Positions 9,101 to 38,335 of a stretch of 64,000 nt of DNA are shown here, one piece after another. The stretch lies in assembly GCA_032158295.1 (NCBI GenBank), contig CM063254.1, positions 3,883,538 through 3,947,537 of the forward strand. The letters run 5' to 3'. The position numbers were made by a program, and so were the translations under genes. The notes under the pieces were generated by a model. It saw only the letters and a program-made list of their open reading frames with translations, had not been told where the DNA came from and ran no database searches. This stretch comes from Pycnopodia helianthoides (Eukaryota; Echinodermata; Asteroidea; Forcipulatida; Asteriidae). Numbering within the stretch: the stretch's first letter is position 1; each line of letters starts with the position of its first letter.

Positions 9101-11272
9101 TTATTTTGGTAAGCATAGTTTGGTTGTGCTTAGCTACTTTTTGTGATTAGTCGGTACACATGGGACATGGTATTTTGGTTGGTAACTTTACTCTGGTCAT
9201 CATGCTGGAAAGCAAAGTTGTTTTGTGCTAAGCTATTCTTTTGTGCTTAAGCCCAGCTCTATGAAATTGTACCCTGGGCCCATTTTCATAGAGCTGCTTA
9301 AGCAGAAAAATATTGCTTAAAAAATTCTGCTTAGCAAAAATAAGCAGGACACCAGTCACAGTTGCTACATGTGAAATGGTAATTTAGCTGGTGACCTTTT
9401 CCTGGTAAGCATAATATTGTTGTGCTCAGCTAGTTTATATGCTTAAGCAGCTCTATGAAGTTGAGCCCTTGTCACCAAGCAAGCTCTTTGGTCTAGTCAC
9501 CTTTGCTTACAAGGTGCCCTGTAAAGCGTGAGATTCCAAGGGCTGTAAGCGCAGAATTCCGCGGCAAGCAGCGCCATAAAATTGGGCCCTGCGCTATTCT
9601 GTGAATGGTTGTGGTTCGATTCCAACCCCGAGCTGCCTGTTGATCTTGTTCTTTTCTGCTGGACTTTGAAAATCACAGAGTTAACATTGCTAATTGGTAC
9701 ATTGGTTTACATAAAAGGGGAACATCATATCGTTCTTTAAACGCAAAGTATACCTCTGGTTTTTTGAACTGTTTGATTGTTTTAATCCTATATAAATGTA
9801 GATATATACAATCAAACTGACCTGTGAAAATTTCTTTTCTAAAGGTGGTAGCGTTTTTGAGATATCGCCCAAAATCTGGAGCGGTTACGACCACACATGA
9901 AGAATAATTCTTCATAGGAATACACAATCTGAGAAACGTTTCTGACAGAAACGCTTCACAGATTCAAATTTGTGGGGATAAAAACTGACATCTTTTTCCA
10001 TACCCACATTATTTTTGATTGAAATATTTCTCAAAACGGTTTATACTATCGAAAGTTACTGTACTTCTAACCGAGTAAGTTTTAATTGCCATACATTTTT
10101 AGAGTGATTACCAAACATGTATACCTTCCCTTTAATGCAGTTTGTACATCAGTCGAGACATGTGTTTTTGGTTTTTTTGCAGTTCCAATGAGTTATCCTT
10201 AGAGAAGTCAGTGGAGACAGCGATGCTGCTGAGTCTGAGTGGAGCTGGCTGTGTGATGGCCAATCAGTGGCATTGCACATTACAACAGAATGCCAACAAG
10301 TTCCAAACACTCATGAAAGGTAGGGTCATTTGTGTAGGTACAATCTAGGGGGAAGGGTTGGGATCATGGACAGTTGGGTTGGTGAAAATCGGAGACTAGG
10401 TGGGCCCAAGGGTTGGGATGTAGTGCCTAGAAGGGGAGGATTGGGTTGGTGCTTTAACCTTGAAGAGGGAGGGTATGGGTACCTCATGGGTACCTCGGTG
10501 ATGGTTGGGATTTGGAAGGTACCTAGAAGGGGGAGGGAGATGGGTTGGTGCCTTGGAGGGGGAGGGAGATTGAGTTGGTGACAGATGGGTGATTGGAACC
10601 TACCTTGAAGAGGGAGGGTGTGGGTACCTCATGAGTACCTCGGGGATGGTTGGGATTTGGACGGTACCTAGAAGGGGGAGGGAGAAGAGGAAGGGTATGG
10701 GTGACGAATCAAATATAAATGGGTCAAATTGTTTCGAAATGTTTCAAGTCTGAACGTTGGGCTGATTTCATCGGTCCAGTAAAGGCTCTGGAGAGAGAGA
10801 GAAAAGTCAATTTGTTATTTGTTTTTACATTTGCACCCAAGCTCTTCTTGAAACTGGACGAACAACCGGACAAACAGTCCGTCGGATGTTCATACCAAGT
10901 TGGGGACTGGAAGGGGAGGAGGAAGAGGGCGGTGAAGGGGAGGCGGAAGACAGAAACGACGGCAAGACCAGCGTTGCCTCTCAGAAGGCCAGCAGCAGCG
11001 AAGGGAAAGGTGACAAAGCCAAGAACCTCAAGGTCAAAGGGGATGAAGGGACCAAGAGTGCAAAGGGCAAAGTGGAAGACGGGAAGAGCCCCAAGGCCAA
11101 AGGGAAGAAGGATGAGAAGGTGGTCGAGTCACCGGTCAAAGGGCAAGGGTCGGTGACCCGGCTGACGAGTAAAGAGCGATTGGGTGGCGGGGACGACTTG
11201 GAATTGATCAACAGGCATTGGTTTAATTTTGTGTGTTATGGATTGCCCAACCTGTTAGTGACCCAGGTGTAG
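106..11272 (+). CDS. CFAP46: CFAP46 (cilia- and flagella-associated protein 46), 3' part, 13 exons
   Basis: CFAP46 is a large scaffold of the C1d projection of the ciliary central pair (known for the family); only its C-terminal 582 residues are here. Exons: 106-203, 1274-1426, 1948-2071, 3172-3290, 4196-4407, 5157-5236, 5578-5638, 6852-6887, 7245-7347, 7899-8011, 8600-8681, 10183-10319, 10842-11272. All phases join, the total is 1749 nt, and the stop is TAG at 11270-11272. The reading includes WKHLAIS, ADRWLLEMPLEGL (about residues 194-206), ISYGLERFF (about 344-352), SGAGCVMANQW (about 413-423), then a Lys/Glu/Gly-rich acidic tail (about 457-540) and CYGLPNLLVTQ at the very end. The C-terminus looks like a degenerate separase/CHAT fold (see findings). 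The gene continues off the left edge, and 1-105 is intron. The ortholog name rests on remembered family features, not a search. Confidence 0.8.
839..1235 (+). mobile_element. MITE family 1 (TTAA-flanked, 19-bp TIR), full copy
   Basis: TTAA flanks an element of about 390 bp whose ends are inverted copies of AGGAACATTACAGAATTGG. The interior is shared with four other copies in this window. No ORF is present, so it is non-autonomous. TTAA target duplication is typical of piggyBac-like transposases (family knowledge); no transposase is seen here. It sits in the first CFAP46 intron. Confidence 0.85.
1540..1795. mobile_element. SINE family C relics, two tRNA-like heads in opposite orientation
   Basis: The first head is minus-strand (AGACAACTCAGTTGGTGGAG, B box GTTCAAATCCTGCTC). 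The second is plus-strand (ATCTGGAGGTTGCAGGTTC then AAATCCCGCTC). Between them lies GGTCTCCCTATTTTGACAAT, seen in other copies. CFAP46 intron. Confidence 0.65.
2129..2405 (+). mobile_element. SINE family A, full-length with shared 3' tail
   Basis: Head GGTTGGCTCAGTGGTTTC and B box AGTTCGAATCCC, then the family A body. It ends with a tail (TCCCTTGGTTTTATTACCAG then ATAATAATAAT) that also ends SINE family B. It is followed directly by a hairpin element. Confidence 0.8.
2407..2541. mobile_element. Long hairpin (fold-back) element
   Basis: About 50-bp inverted arms: GATCAAAGCAGGCCTGTGGC through TGAACTCTCACCCAGT, and the reverse complement from ACTGGGTGAGAGTTCATAAT to GCAGGCCTGCGTTGATC. The loop is about 35 bp. 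A half copy occurs at 23915-23980 in POLR2B. It directly follows a SINE tail. Confidence 0.75.
3345..3590 (+). mobile_element. SINE family A copy
   Basis: B box GGTTCGAATCCC, body GCATGTGGATTGG and CCTACCTGATTGCG, and a GAAATAAATA-type tail. It abuts a family B SINE at 3590, making a SINE tandem in a CFAP46 intron. Confidence 0.8.
3590..3895 (+). mobile_element. SINE family B (Ser/Leu-tRNA-like head), full copy
   Basis: Head GTCGTGGCCGAGGGTTTTAG, then CTCTGGTGTTTCTGATCAGC, B-box-like GGGTTTGAGTCCC, CTTGAGCAAGATACTTTAC, GGTTAACCCCGGTG and GAGGCATCCTTGGTTTCATT, ending in an AATAATAAT tail. Related copies lie at 11615-11745, 53876-54085, 57168-57505 and 62595-62895. Confidence 0.8.
4567..4745 (-). 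mobile_element. SINE family C copy
   Basis: Minus-strand tRNA-like head: GCTAGATAGCTCACAGTTGG, TAGAGCGCCGGCACGTTAAG, then GGTTGCAGATTTC. TTGAACAAAGAAA and GGTCTCCCTAATTTGATA are family marks shared with 37650-37795 and 60030-60310. CFAP46 intron. Confidence 0.65.
5639..6851 (+). other. CFAP46: Putative U12-type (minor spliceosome) intron in CFAP46
   Basis: The donor reads AAAT|GTATCCTTT, a perfect match to the U12 5' splice consensus. A branch-like TTCCTTAC (branch A at 6834) lies 17 nt before the acceptor AAACAG at 6851. The more obvious U2 acceptor TTACAG at 6836 would join codons out of phase and break the frame. The distal acceptor restores it and gives FKYVVDPHFDCPEE, followed in phase by a 36-nt micro-exon (6852-6887). 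The intron contains a TTAA-flanked inverted-repeat element at 6195-6599. Confidence 0.7.
6195..6599 (+). mobile_element. MITE family 2 (TTAA-flanked, central palindrome)
   Basis: The ends are TTAAAGACACTGGACACC and the inverted GTGTCCAGTGCCTTTAA, followed inward by TTGGTAATT. The middle (6396-6425) is a near-perfect 30-bp palindrome around GACCTCACGCGTGAGGTC. No ORF of note. It lies inside the putative U12 intron of CFAP46. Confidence 0.8.
8093..8483 (+). mobile_element. MITE family 2, copy in CFAP46 intron
   Basis: Same layout as 6195-6599 with more divergence. The right TTAA is now TTGA and the central palindrome is shortened. It lies between CFAP46 exons 10 and 11 of this window. Confidence 0.75.
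8730..8920. mobile_element. Fold-back element family 3
   Basis: The arms GGGCCCAATTTCATAGAGCT and the inverted CTCTATGAAATTGGGCCC bracket about 190 bp with TGCTTAGC/GCTAAGCA motifs throughout, so the element can fold on itself. CFAP46 intron. Confidence 0.75.
8993..9468. mobile_element. Two adjacent fold-back family 3 elements
   Basis: Two consecutive copies of the family 3 hairpin (about 8993-9272 and 9273-9468), each with a left arm CATAGAG(C/T)TGCTTAAGCAG and a right arm GCTCTATGAA. Together with 8730-8920 they make three copies in 740 bp of one CFAP46 intron. Confidence 0.7.
9681..10135 (+). mobile_element. MITE family 2 relative (variant interior)
   Basis: Right end GATTACCAAACATGTATACC..TTTAA and a central hairpin GAAACGTTTCTGACAGAAAC. 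It is close to 21780-22175 and a more distant relative of 6195-6599. The left end is uncertain. It lies just before the CFAP46 exon at 10183. Confidence 0.6.
10330..10700 (+). repeat. G-rich imperfect minisatellite in the last CFAP46 intron
   Basis: Variants of GGGTTGGTG, GGGGGAGGGAGA and GGTACCTAGAAG recur several times, and two stretches of about 60 bp (around 10480-10560 and 10620-10690) are near copies. The plus strand is strongly G-rich and could form G-quadruplexes. No coding logic is seen. Confidence 0.7.
10842..11272 (+). CDS. CFAP46: CFAP46 last coding exon: end of CHAT-like fold, acidic tail, stop
   Basis: The acceptor CACCCAAG is at 10841, and the exon enters in the phase left by the donor at 10320. 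It first encodes ALLETGRTTGQTVRRMF, which resembles the usual last helices of CHAT domains. A low-complexity Glu/Gly/Lys/Ser stretch rich in KGK and KAK repeats follows, then LINRHWFNFVCYGLPNLLV before the stop. Other reading frames of this purine-rich stretch are also open (10719-11156 plus, 10981-11211 minus), but they do not join the upstream exon. An AATAAA hexamer occurs near 11757; whether it is used cannot be told. Confidence 0.75.
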
Positions 11273-11614
11273 TGTTGATCAATTGATCAATTTTTTTCCC
11301 GATTATAATGATTTCATAATTGATACAAATTATTGACACTTTGGTTGTATTAACTGATAACTCTATTTGCAGTTCGGTTGGAGTTTTTTGTGGTACTAAT
11401 TTGTAGTATAAGTTGATTTAATACTATTGAAAGCCATCAAAATGTATCACCGGGACCAAATTTTCGAAAGCTTATTTTAAGCAGAAGATATTGCGTATCA
11501 ATTTTCTGCTTTGCCGAAATGAGCAGGATACCAGTCACAAATTGAACATGTGACATGGTATTCTAGAACCAACGGCCTTACGTCCCTTCAGAAGGACCAA
11601 TCAAAAATGGTCAA

Positions 11615-11745
11615 GTCTCTTGCTTAAGGACACACGTGTCAAGACCGAGACTCAAACCCACACTCTGCTGATCAGAAACTTCTGTGCTTGAGTCAAGTAC
11701 GCTTGACCGCTCGACCACAGCTCGCCCACGACCACACGCTATTGG
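11615..11745 (-). mobile_element. SINE family B fragment, downstream of CFAP46
   Basis: Minus-strand head with GTGGTCGTGGGCGAGCTGTG, GACTCAAGCACAGAAG and GGGTTTGAGTCTCGG. It interrupts a family 3 fold-back relic at 11452-11582. Confidence 0.6.
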
Positions 11746-12949
11746 TGGATCAAACAATAAAGACGTTTGTGCATACACTAACAAAATTTTTGAATAACGT
11801 CTTAAACTTAAACTAGAACTTTGTAAAAGGATGGCAAACAGTCAGAAACATCAATGACAATAAGTTCGTTCACATTTGAAGCTCATACTTTATTACAAAA
11901 AAATTCAAAATTTATTTACAGTTCAGTTTAACAGAGCTTATAATGTTAGTTGTTGGCTTGGGATAGTAGTTCTAAGCAGTCTATTGAGAAACTTAAATGT
12001 AGTGGCCATTAACACCGACCAAGTGAAACTTCACTCATAAGCACAGCCTTGCAAAATCAGATGCAACTAGGCAAAATGTTGAATGAGAGTAAATCCTAAA
12101 AATGTGTTTACAATGCTGTTTGTTTTTACTGTAACTAAATCAGACATTCCATTGTGAGGTTAGGTATTTTATCAGCATGCAGTTTTTGTCAATGTTATAT
12201 TACATAGCGATCTACGTCCATGTATTGAGTGATCCCTTGGACAACACGGAACGCACCTTCGCGCCTACCATTTCCACCATTTTGACAGTCGGATCCTCTG
12301 TGTACATTTTGACTTCCAAAATGGCAGACAGGACAGGTGTGTGGAAGTGCACTGCTCGTTGTAAAATGGGTCAATACATTATTAATATAAACACCTTAGG
12401 TCAAACCCGTATACAGGGTCATTTTGTGGACCAAACAATTCCAGTGTTAATAAGTTGAAATAATGAGTTTTTAGCAATCATCTTTGCGTCCAAACCGTCC
12501 AGTAATCTTTGCAATGTTCCGTCCTTATTTTTCGATACTGTATTTCAGATTGTGCCTTGTTTTTTTTATCAAATGACTTTTGCAACTTCTTATACTGAAT
12601 ATTAAAGTATACTTGGTTTTCATTGAACTACTTTGTGGCTGCCATTTATTGTGTAGATTTGTTTTATCTGAACAGTTTTTAACACCACAGAACAGGGCTG
12701 TATTTTGTTAAGCTGTCAAGCACAAAATGTACATTTCTCACAATAGGTTGGTTCCTGGCAAAAAATTATAAGCATGGTTTGATTTTTTTTGGGGGGGGAC
12801 AACAAGGCTGCAGGGCTTCTGTTTACTGGACCAGAATTTCTTTTCACAACACCAGAATCTTCCCAGTTTGACATTTAAACTGTTTCTATTTGAACAAATA
12901 CTGAGAGAAGATTGATCTCATTTTTGTCAACAAAAAGTTTAGTATTGAC

Positions 12950-13273
12950 CACAAAAAGAGTGACCTGGTACATTCCACGGCACTTCCTGGCAGGCAAGAT
13001 ACTACACTGGTTATAATTAAAGGGAATTTTACATTTTGTCTTAATTTCCACATCAATTCAAGAGTTATAAAAAACAACAGCTGAACAAGCTTTGAGAATG
13101 TCCCCCTTTCTTCATATCAAAACTTTGATAAAAATCAGACGCTGCAATCTCCATCAAATATAAGATTGAATGTTTTCATCCGTTGGGCTGTGTGCAAATC
13201 GTGCCTGCAGGGAAGTCCAGGCTCTGTGGCTCTTTTTATAAACGTGTGACGTCACAGGTCACATGGTCTATAC
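12950..13273 (+). repeat. Dispersed repeat, partner of 58515-58826
   Basis: Shared landmarks in order: TGACCTGGTACATT, CTTCCTGGCAGGCAAGAT, CCCCCTTTCTTCATATCAAA, AATCTCCATCAAATATAAGA, GTCCAGGCTCTGTGGCTC, then GTCACAGGTCACATGGTC. No coding capacity or termini recognised. Confidence 0.75.
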
Positions 13274-13819
13274 CTCGATACTCAACAGAAATGAAAGATA
13301 TGTTTATCAGACTCAAAGTAACCATTTGAACTCGGTTCTTATTTCGTAAAGACATTACGCAGCGAGGTATTATTATTCAATTGAAAAAGCGCAAGACAGC
13401 CGGACTTGTTCAGTCGTGAGTTTACTGTCCCGACGCTAAAATCGCTGGCCTCGGCCCTGCAGTTCAGTGTTAAATTTGAGCCCCAATATAATTAAAAGTC
13501 TAATGAAATTTCGCCCAGGGTTCCAACTCTCTCGTGTATTGTTTCAAGTTGATCTTTTCAAACTCACGATAGTGCTGTAGCTTCACTTCTAAGGTTGGCC
13601 GTGCTTCTCCCATCTGGGTGTTCATTTGTCTTCAACTTCTTACTGCAACAATAGACTACCATTTTTACCGTGCTCATTTTGTACAACCAATAATGGAGGG
13701 GTACAGTTGTTCAACCTTTTTTTTAACAGCAACCATCATTTAGGAAATATCCAAGTGTCTCTTCAAACGTTGTCCCCCGATTCAAACGTCATATCAATTC
13801 AGAATGACATCAGCAGCCG

Positions 13820-13990
13820 ATTTCACGAAGCGCTAGGATTAATCCTATCTCGAGTTAGGACGAGTAGCTCATCCTAACTTGTAGCTCATCCTAACTTAGG
13901 ATGGGTTCAATGCGTCCTAACGTCTATAGATACGGAACTTAACTTGTCCTAAGATTAATCCTAAGTTAGGAAGAGTTTGGTGAAATCGAC
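13820..13990. mobile_element. Short fold-back element (GATTTCACGAAGC type)
   Basis: CCGATTTCACGAAGCGCTAG on the left and an inverted TTTGGTGAAATCG on the right, with AGGATTAATCCTA and CTAAGATTAATCCTAAG motifs inside. Related ends occur at 16074-16335 (GGATTTCACAAAGCACTAAG and TTTGTGAAATCGATCC). Confidence 0.6.
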
Positions 13991-14110
13991 GGCAGGGGTT
14001 CCATAAAAGGCATATTTCATCTTATTCTTCTCGGTTGGCATCAGTTATAAATTCCATGGGTTTCCGGCGCTATTCCACTGGGAAAAATCCCTTAGGAAAA
14101 ATGGCTTCCT

Positions 14111-34175
<20,065 letters not shown>

Positions 34176-34315
34176 GACGAACTAGTCTTTATTCAGGTTT
34201 TCCCAAAGTTTTAGAACAGAAAACCATCTAAGTAAGCAGATGTTGAAAGATTTTCCAGTGTACTTTGTGGACGACAACAACCGCCGAATTGCGATTAAAA
34301 TCGCAATTACCATGA

Positions 34316-34540
34316 TAGGGCGCCACCAGCAGTGTATGACCGAGCGCTGAAGCTGGGCCCAAAATAGCAAGCCGCATTCGCGGAACAGCCAGCCGCGTAT
34401 TCACGAAAATAGAACACATGCAGTACTGGGAGGTGACAAAATGGCTCATTTCTGTTATTTTAGCCGAACGAATACTGAAATATTGGCCATAACTTATAAA
34501 TTTTCATTAGATAGTAGAAATGTTATAGCTATTGGAAAGC
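34316..34540 (-). repeat. Dispersed repeat at the POLR2B promoter
   Basis: On the minus strand: AAGTTATGGCCAATATTTC, AGTATTCGTTCGG, CATTTTGTCACCTCCC, ACTGCATGTGTTCTATTTTC and TGAATACGCGGCTGGCTG. The same order recurs on the plus strand at 47540-47950. Confidence 0.75.
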
Positions 34541-34582
34541 AATAAACAAAGAGAAAAAAAGTCACTAAATAAAAAAAAAGCG

Positions 34583-34696
34583 TCCCCCAACAAAAGTCGC
34601 CCCCACAAAGTCGCCCCCCTGCAAAGTTGCCCCCCAGCAAGCTCGCCCCCTACAAAGTCGCCCCCCGCAAAGTCGCCCTCCCCCCCCCCCGCCAAA
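34583..34696. repeat. C-rich tandem repeat with ~17-bp units
   Basis: About six units of GCAAAGTCGCCCCCC with small variants, ending in a run of C. The POLR2B sense strand is the G-rich one. It lies 410-520 bp upstream of the POLR2B ATG. Confidence 0.8.
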
Positions 34697-34942
34697 ACCG
34701 ATTACACATTTGCATGAAATCATATAGATTCAACAAATGAATAAAACACTCACTGAGCGATAAACTCCAATCGGAAAATTAGTTTATTCATTTCTCATCA
34801 AATATGGTATTTCAGACATATATATTTCAAGGGATGTTTTCTACTATCATCATCATTAGACCGTGTAAGTTTTATGTAAATCTGTGATAAAAAAGTATAT
34901 TTTACAAGTTTTTTTCTTACCAATTCTGTAATGTTCCTTCAA
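34697..34942 (-). mobile_element. MITE family 1, truncated copy
   Basis: About 245 bp of the family 1 interior and one terminus are present. The other third is missing, and the break abuts a C-rich tandem repeat at 34583-34696. The surviving TTAA is mutated to TCAA. Confidence 0.8.
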
Positions 34943-35149
34943 CTACCAATGAGGTTAGACTTAAAACATTTACCACCATATTATTCTTAGACTAATTGAC
35001 ACAGGAGACAGGATTATTATGTATCTTGACATAATGCCACAGCTCGAATTTATTCTTGATTCAGCCAGAAACAGTTTCTTACTGGATACCAATACTTTGT
35101 ATTCAGGGCAAACCGGCAAAAAACTTTGAGAAAATTAAGTGGGGCACAA

Positions 35150-35575
35150 ACCAGGCCCAATCAAAAGTTGGGCACAAACCAGGCCCAATCAAAAGTTGGG
35201 CACACCAAAACGCATTTGAAAGTTGGGCACAACAGACCCATTTGAAAGTTGGGCAAACCAGACCCATTTGAAAGTTGGGCACAACAGACCCATTTGAAAG
35301 TTAGGCACAACAGACCCGTTTGAAAGTTGGGCACAACAGACGCATTGGAAAGTTGGGCACAACAGACCCATTTGAAAGTTGGGCACAACAGACCCATTTG
35401 AAAGTTGGGCACACCTGACCCATTTGAAAGTTGGGCACAACAGACCCATTTGAAAGTTGGGCACACCTGACCCATTTGAAAGTTGGGCACAACAGACCCA
35501 TTTGAAAGTTGGGCACAACAGACCCATTTGAAAGTTGGGCCCAACAGACCCATTTGAAAGTTGGGCACACATGAC
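35150..35575. repeat. 27-bp tandem array, 16 units
   Basis: Unit CCCATTTGAAAGTTGGGCAC plus AACAGAC, 16 counted occurrences of AGTT(G/A)GGC. The unit length is a multiple of three and stop-free, so several long overlapping ORFs appear on the minus strand. I do not read these as genes. Confidence 0.9.
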
Positions 35576-36517
35576 CCCTTCAAACACACAAGTAGAAACG
35601 TGACTAAATGGCAAACCACAGTTACACAAGAATTGGCTACACACGTAAACGTGTGTATATAGACTTTGGGCAAACCATGCCAACAAAATATTGAATGGAG
35701 AAATTATTTCAATATCAAATCAAAAAGCCTGTAATGATAGAGCACAATAATACAATTTTGTACACAATATTAAACCCAGAAAGGCCCACCGCTTATACAT
35801 ACGGTTGGAATGACCCCTGGTAAACATCACAGGACACCAAAGTCTATTAAAAATGTAAACTTAGTTCCCTGACAAGTACATGTATGTAATACCCAAAAGT
35901 AAAATAAAGTTAAATTACGAACACAAAATGACCGTTATGATACAACCATCAAAATTGATCCTGTGTCTGACCCAAAAATGGGGATGAAGTAGGCAATTAA
36001 AACATGATGAAGCTCACATGGATGTGACCTCCATGAATAGCTGTGACAAAGTGAGACAATTTTTTTTATCGAGAACAGAAAAAACATAGGATAGGATGCT
36101 GATTGGATACAAGTTGAAACCTTCCTCCTATTGGCTATTAAAAGAGCCAATCAGAACAAACTACCACTGAACCCTGATTGGTCAAACCAGGAATTGATTG
36201 GTCAACAGACTTTGATCTTCGATACTTGTTTTGTTACAAAATTGTCAATGGGATTTGATGTGTTAAATGTTCTCCATAAGATCTGTGCATAGATGTAGGT
36301 CAACATACCAAAATCTGATTGGTTGACAGATCTTCAGCTTGGATCCTTGTTTTGTCACAAAATTGTCAATGGGATTGTGTGTATTAAATGTTCTCCATAA
36401 GAATTGTGCATGGCATTAATGTACAGGTAGGTCCACATTGACATGAACTGCTTATAAATGCAAATGGTTTATTGATCAGCCCTCTGACTGTTCAACAGTT
36501 TATGGCAACTACAGTGT

Positions 36518-36894
36518 TATAAAGACACTGGACACCTTTGGTAATTGTCAAAGACCAGTCCTCTCACTTGGTGTATCTCAACATATGCACAAAATAACAA
36601 ACCTGTGAAAATTTGAACTCAATTGGTCGTCAAAGTTTCGAGATAATAATGGAAGAAAAAACACCCTTGTCACTGACGAAGTTGTGTGCTTTCAGATGCT
36701 TGATTTCGCACGTGAGGTCTCAAAATCAATTCAAATAAATTACTTCTTTCTCAAAAACTATGTTACTTCAGAGTGAGCCGTTTCTCACAATGTTTTATAA
36801 TATCAACAGCTCTCCATTGCTCGGTACCAAGTAAGTTTTTATGCTAACAATTATTTTGAGTACGGTAATTACCAATAGTGTCCAGTGCTTTTAA
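36518..36894 (+). mobile_element. MITE family 2, copy between POLR2B and the NLR gene
   Basis: It closely matches 6195-6599 across its length, with a partly deleted central palindrome (CGCACGTGAGGTC). The right end keeps TTAA; the left end reads TTATAAAG. Confidence 0.8.
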
Positions 36895-37649
36895 ACAACC
36901 ACTGAACTGAAGCTAAGAATAAGGCATTTGATCACTAAATGATAAAATGTAATATGTGAGCTAAATGGTCTGTAGTGAGAGCAGGGTGCGGTCTGGGGTC
37001 CAGACCACCAGGATCTGCACCTGGCAGCAAAGAACATTACAATTAACTATTTCACCAATCACAGCTTGGTGTTTTTACTACAGCAGTTGCAGTTTAGTGG
37101 TTAAGGGTCCATGCAATATACAGTAGCGAATAATTCAAAAACACTGGTTAAAGATCAGGGCCCATTTCATGACACTGCATACTGTGAATTTCTGTTACAA
37201 GCTGTTACAAGCTGTTACAGTATTTCAAGCAAAACCATCTGAAGGGAAGTTTTCCAACATGTCCATCCAACAACTAATTTCAGTTAAGCTAAAAAGATGT
37301 CAAGTCACAAGTTAAGGCATTCAAGGACATGAACAAAATTGGTAATTGTCAAAAACCAGGATCTGTACTTTGCGAGACCAAACATTATACATAAAATGAA
37401 AAAACACCAATTTAAAGCTTAATCGGTCATCAGAGTTTCGAGAACCCCCCAAAAAACCTTGTATGTTTTCACCGACTTTCAAACGTCCGGTTTGGCGACT
37501 AGCAAAATCAAAACTAACTGTCAAATCTCTATACTGTAAGTCTCTATATACTGTAACACAGCTAAAAACACTTATCATTTGTAGATATATGTAACTGTTC
37601 ACACGCCTAAATATCTATAAACATCACAAAGAAATTAATGAATTTGGGG

Positions 37650-37795
37650 TTGAACAAAGAAACAATTGACTAGAGCGGGATCCGAACCAATGACCTCCGG
37701 ATATCTGTGCCGGCGCTCTTCCTGAGCCATCTAGCTCTAATGTTGGCAGTCTCCCTATTTTGTCAATATCTTTGTTCAGGGTTATTAAGAAATTA
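37650..37795 (-). mobile_element. SINE family C copy between POLR2B and the NLR gene
   Basis: Minus-strand head AGCTAGATGGCTCAGGAAGA then GCGCCGGCACAG, ATCCGGAGGTCATTGG and TTCGGATCCCGCTC. The flank reads CTTTGTTCAGGGTT as in other copies. Confidence 0.65.
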
Positions 37796-38335
37796 ATTAC
37801 ATGCACCCTGTTTTGGTTTAGTCAATTTCTGAGATGCAAACTGGTAAGACCCGTCTCCCCCCCCCCCAAATCATAACTTTTTTAGTGACTTGCAAGCGAG
37901 ACCATTTAGTATGACGAATTCACTAGTCCGCCAGCTTTTTCACTACACTGTAGGCCATATTCATATTATAAATCTTTCCTTGCAGCAGTTGTTCGTCCCA
38001 ACAAAGTTCTCCAACTTCAATATATTCACCGACATTAAAAAAATAATCCGGAAAAAACACAAAACGATCGCAGAATCTCATTCCAGTTTGTTACTTGCCT
38101 GTGCAATATGTGCAGTGCTCCTGCAACAACCATTGAGGAAGGCTCCATGCAAGGCCTGCACCTGCACACACTGTGCAGACCACCAAAGCTAGCCGCATAT
38201 TGGGCCAGAACTTTCATCCGCAGATTCAAAGGACAGCTAGCCCTGTACACACACTGTGCAAACCACTGAAGCTAGCGGCATATTGGGCTGAATTTATACA
38301 CTGACCTCTGAAAAGGATTTTCCGGTTATAGCGGC

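Larger units (their letters stand above)
11273..14110. other. Intergenic gap between the convergent CFAP46 and POLR2B 3' ends
   Basis: No exon is recognised. It holds a degraded fold-back family 3 relic (11452-11582) cut by SINE B (11615-11745), a unit at 12950-13273 whose partner is at 58515-58826, and a short fold-back element (13820-13990). The rest, including 11746-12949, looks like single-copy A/T-rich sequence with possible 3' UTR of both genes at the edges. Short ORFs at 12177 and 13626 have no recognisable product. Confidence 0.6.
34176..38335. other. Intergenic region between the POLR2B 5' end and the NLR 3' end
   Basis: Holds the POLR2B promoter region. A dispersed repeat (34316-34540, also at 47540-47950 in inverse orientation) lies 140 bp upstream of its ATG. 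A C-rich array, a truncated MITE, a 27-bp array (35150-35575), a family 2 MITE and a SINE C copy follow. No other gene is recognised. 38150-38290 contains a near-duplicate about 80 bp apart (AGCTAGC(C/G)GCATATTGGGC). Confidence 0.6.

Noticed and set aside
10719..11156. ORF in another frame over the last CFAP46 exon, reading KLFLKLDEQPDKQ
   Set aside because: It looked attractive as an alternative exon start, but the upstream donor phase requires the other frame, which also gives the CHAT-like ALLETGRTTGQTV and the natural stop.
35150..35575. CRISPR-like regular repeats
   Set aside because: The units are directly contiguous with no unique spacers, in an intron-rich eukaryotic genome with no cas genes.
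35161..35686. Overlapping minus-strand ORFs of up to 170 codons with PNFQMG-type repeats
   Set aside because: They exist only because a 27-bp stop-free unit is repeated. Several frames are equally open and no splice or start context supports a gene.
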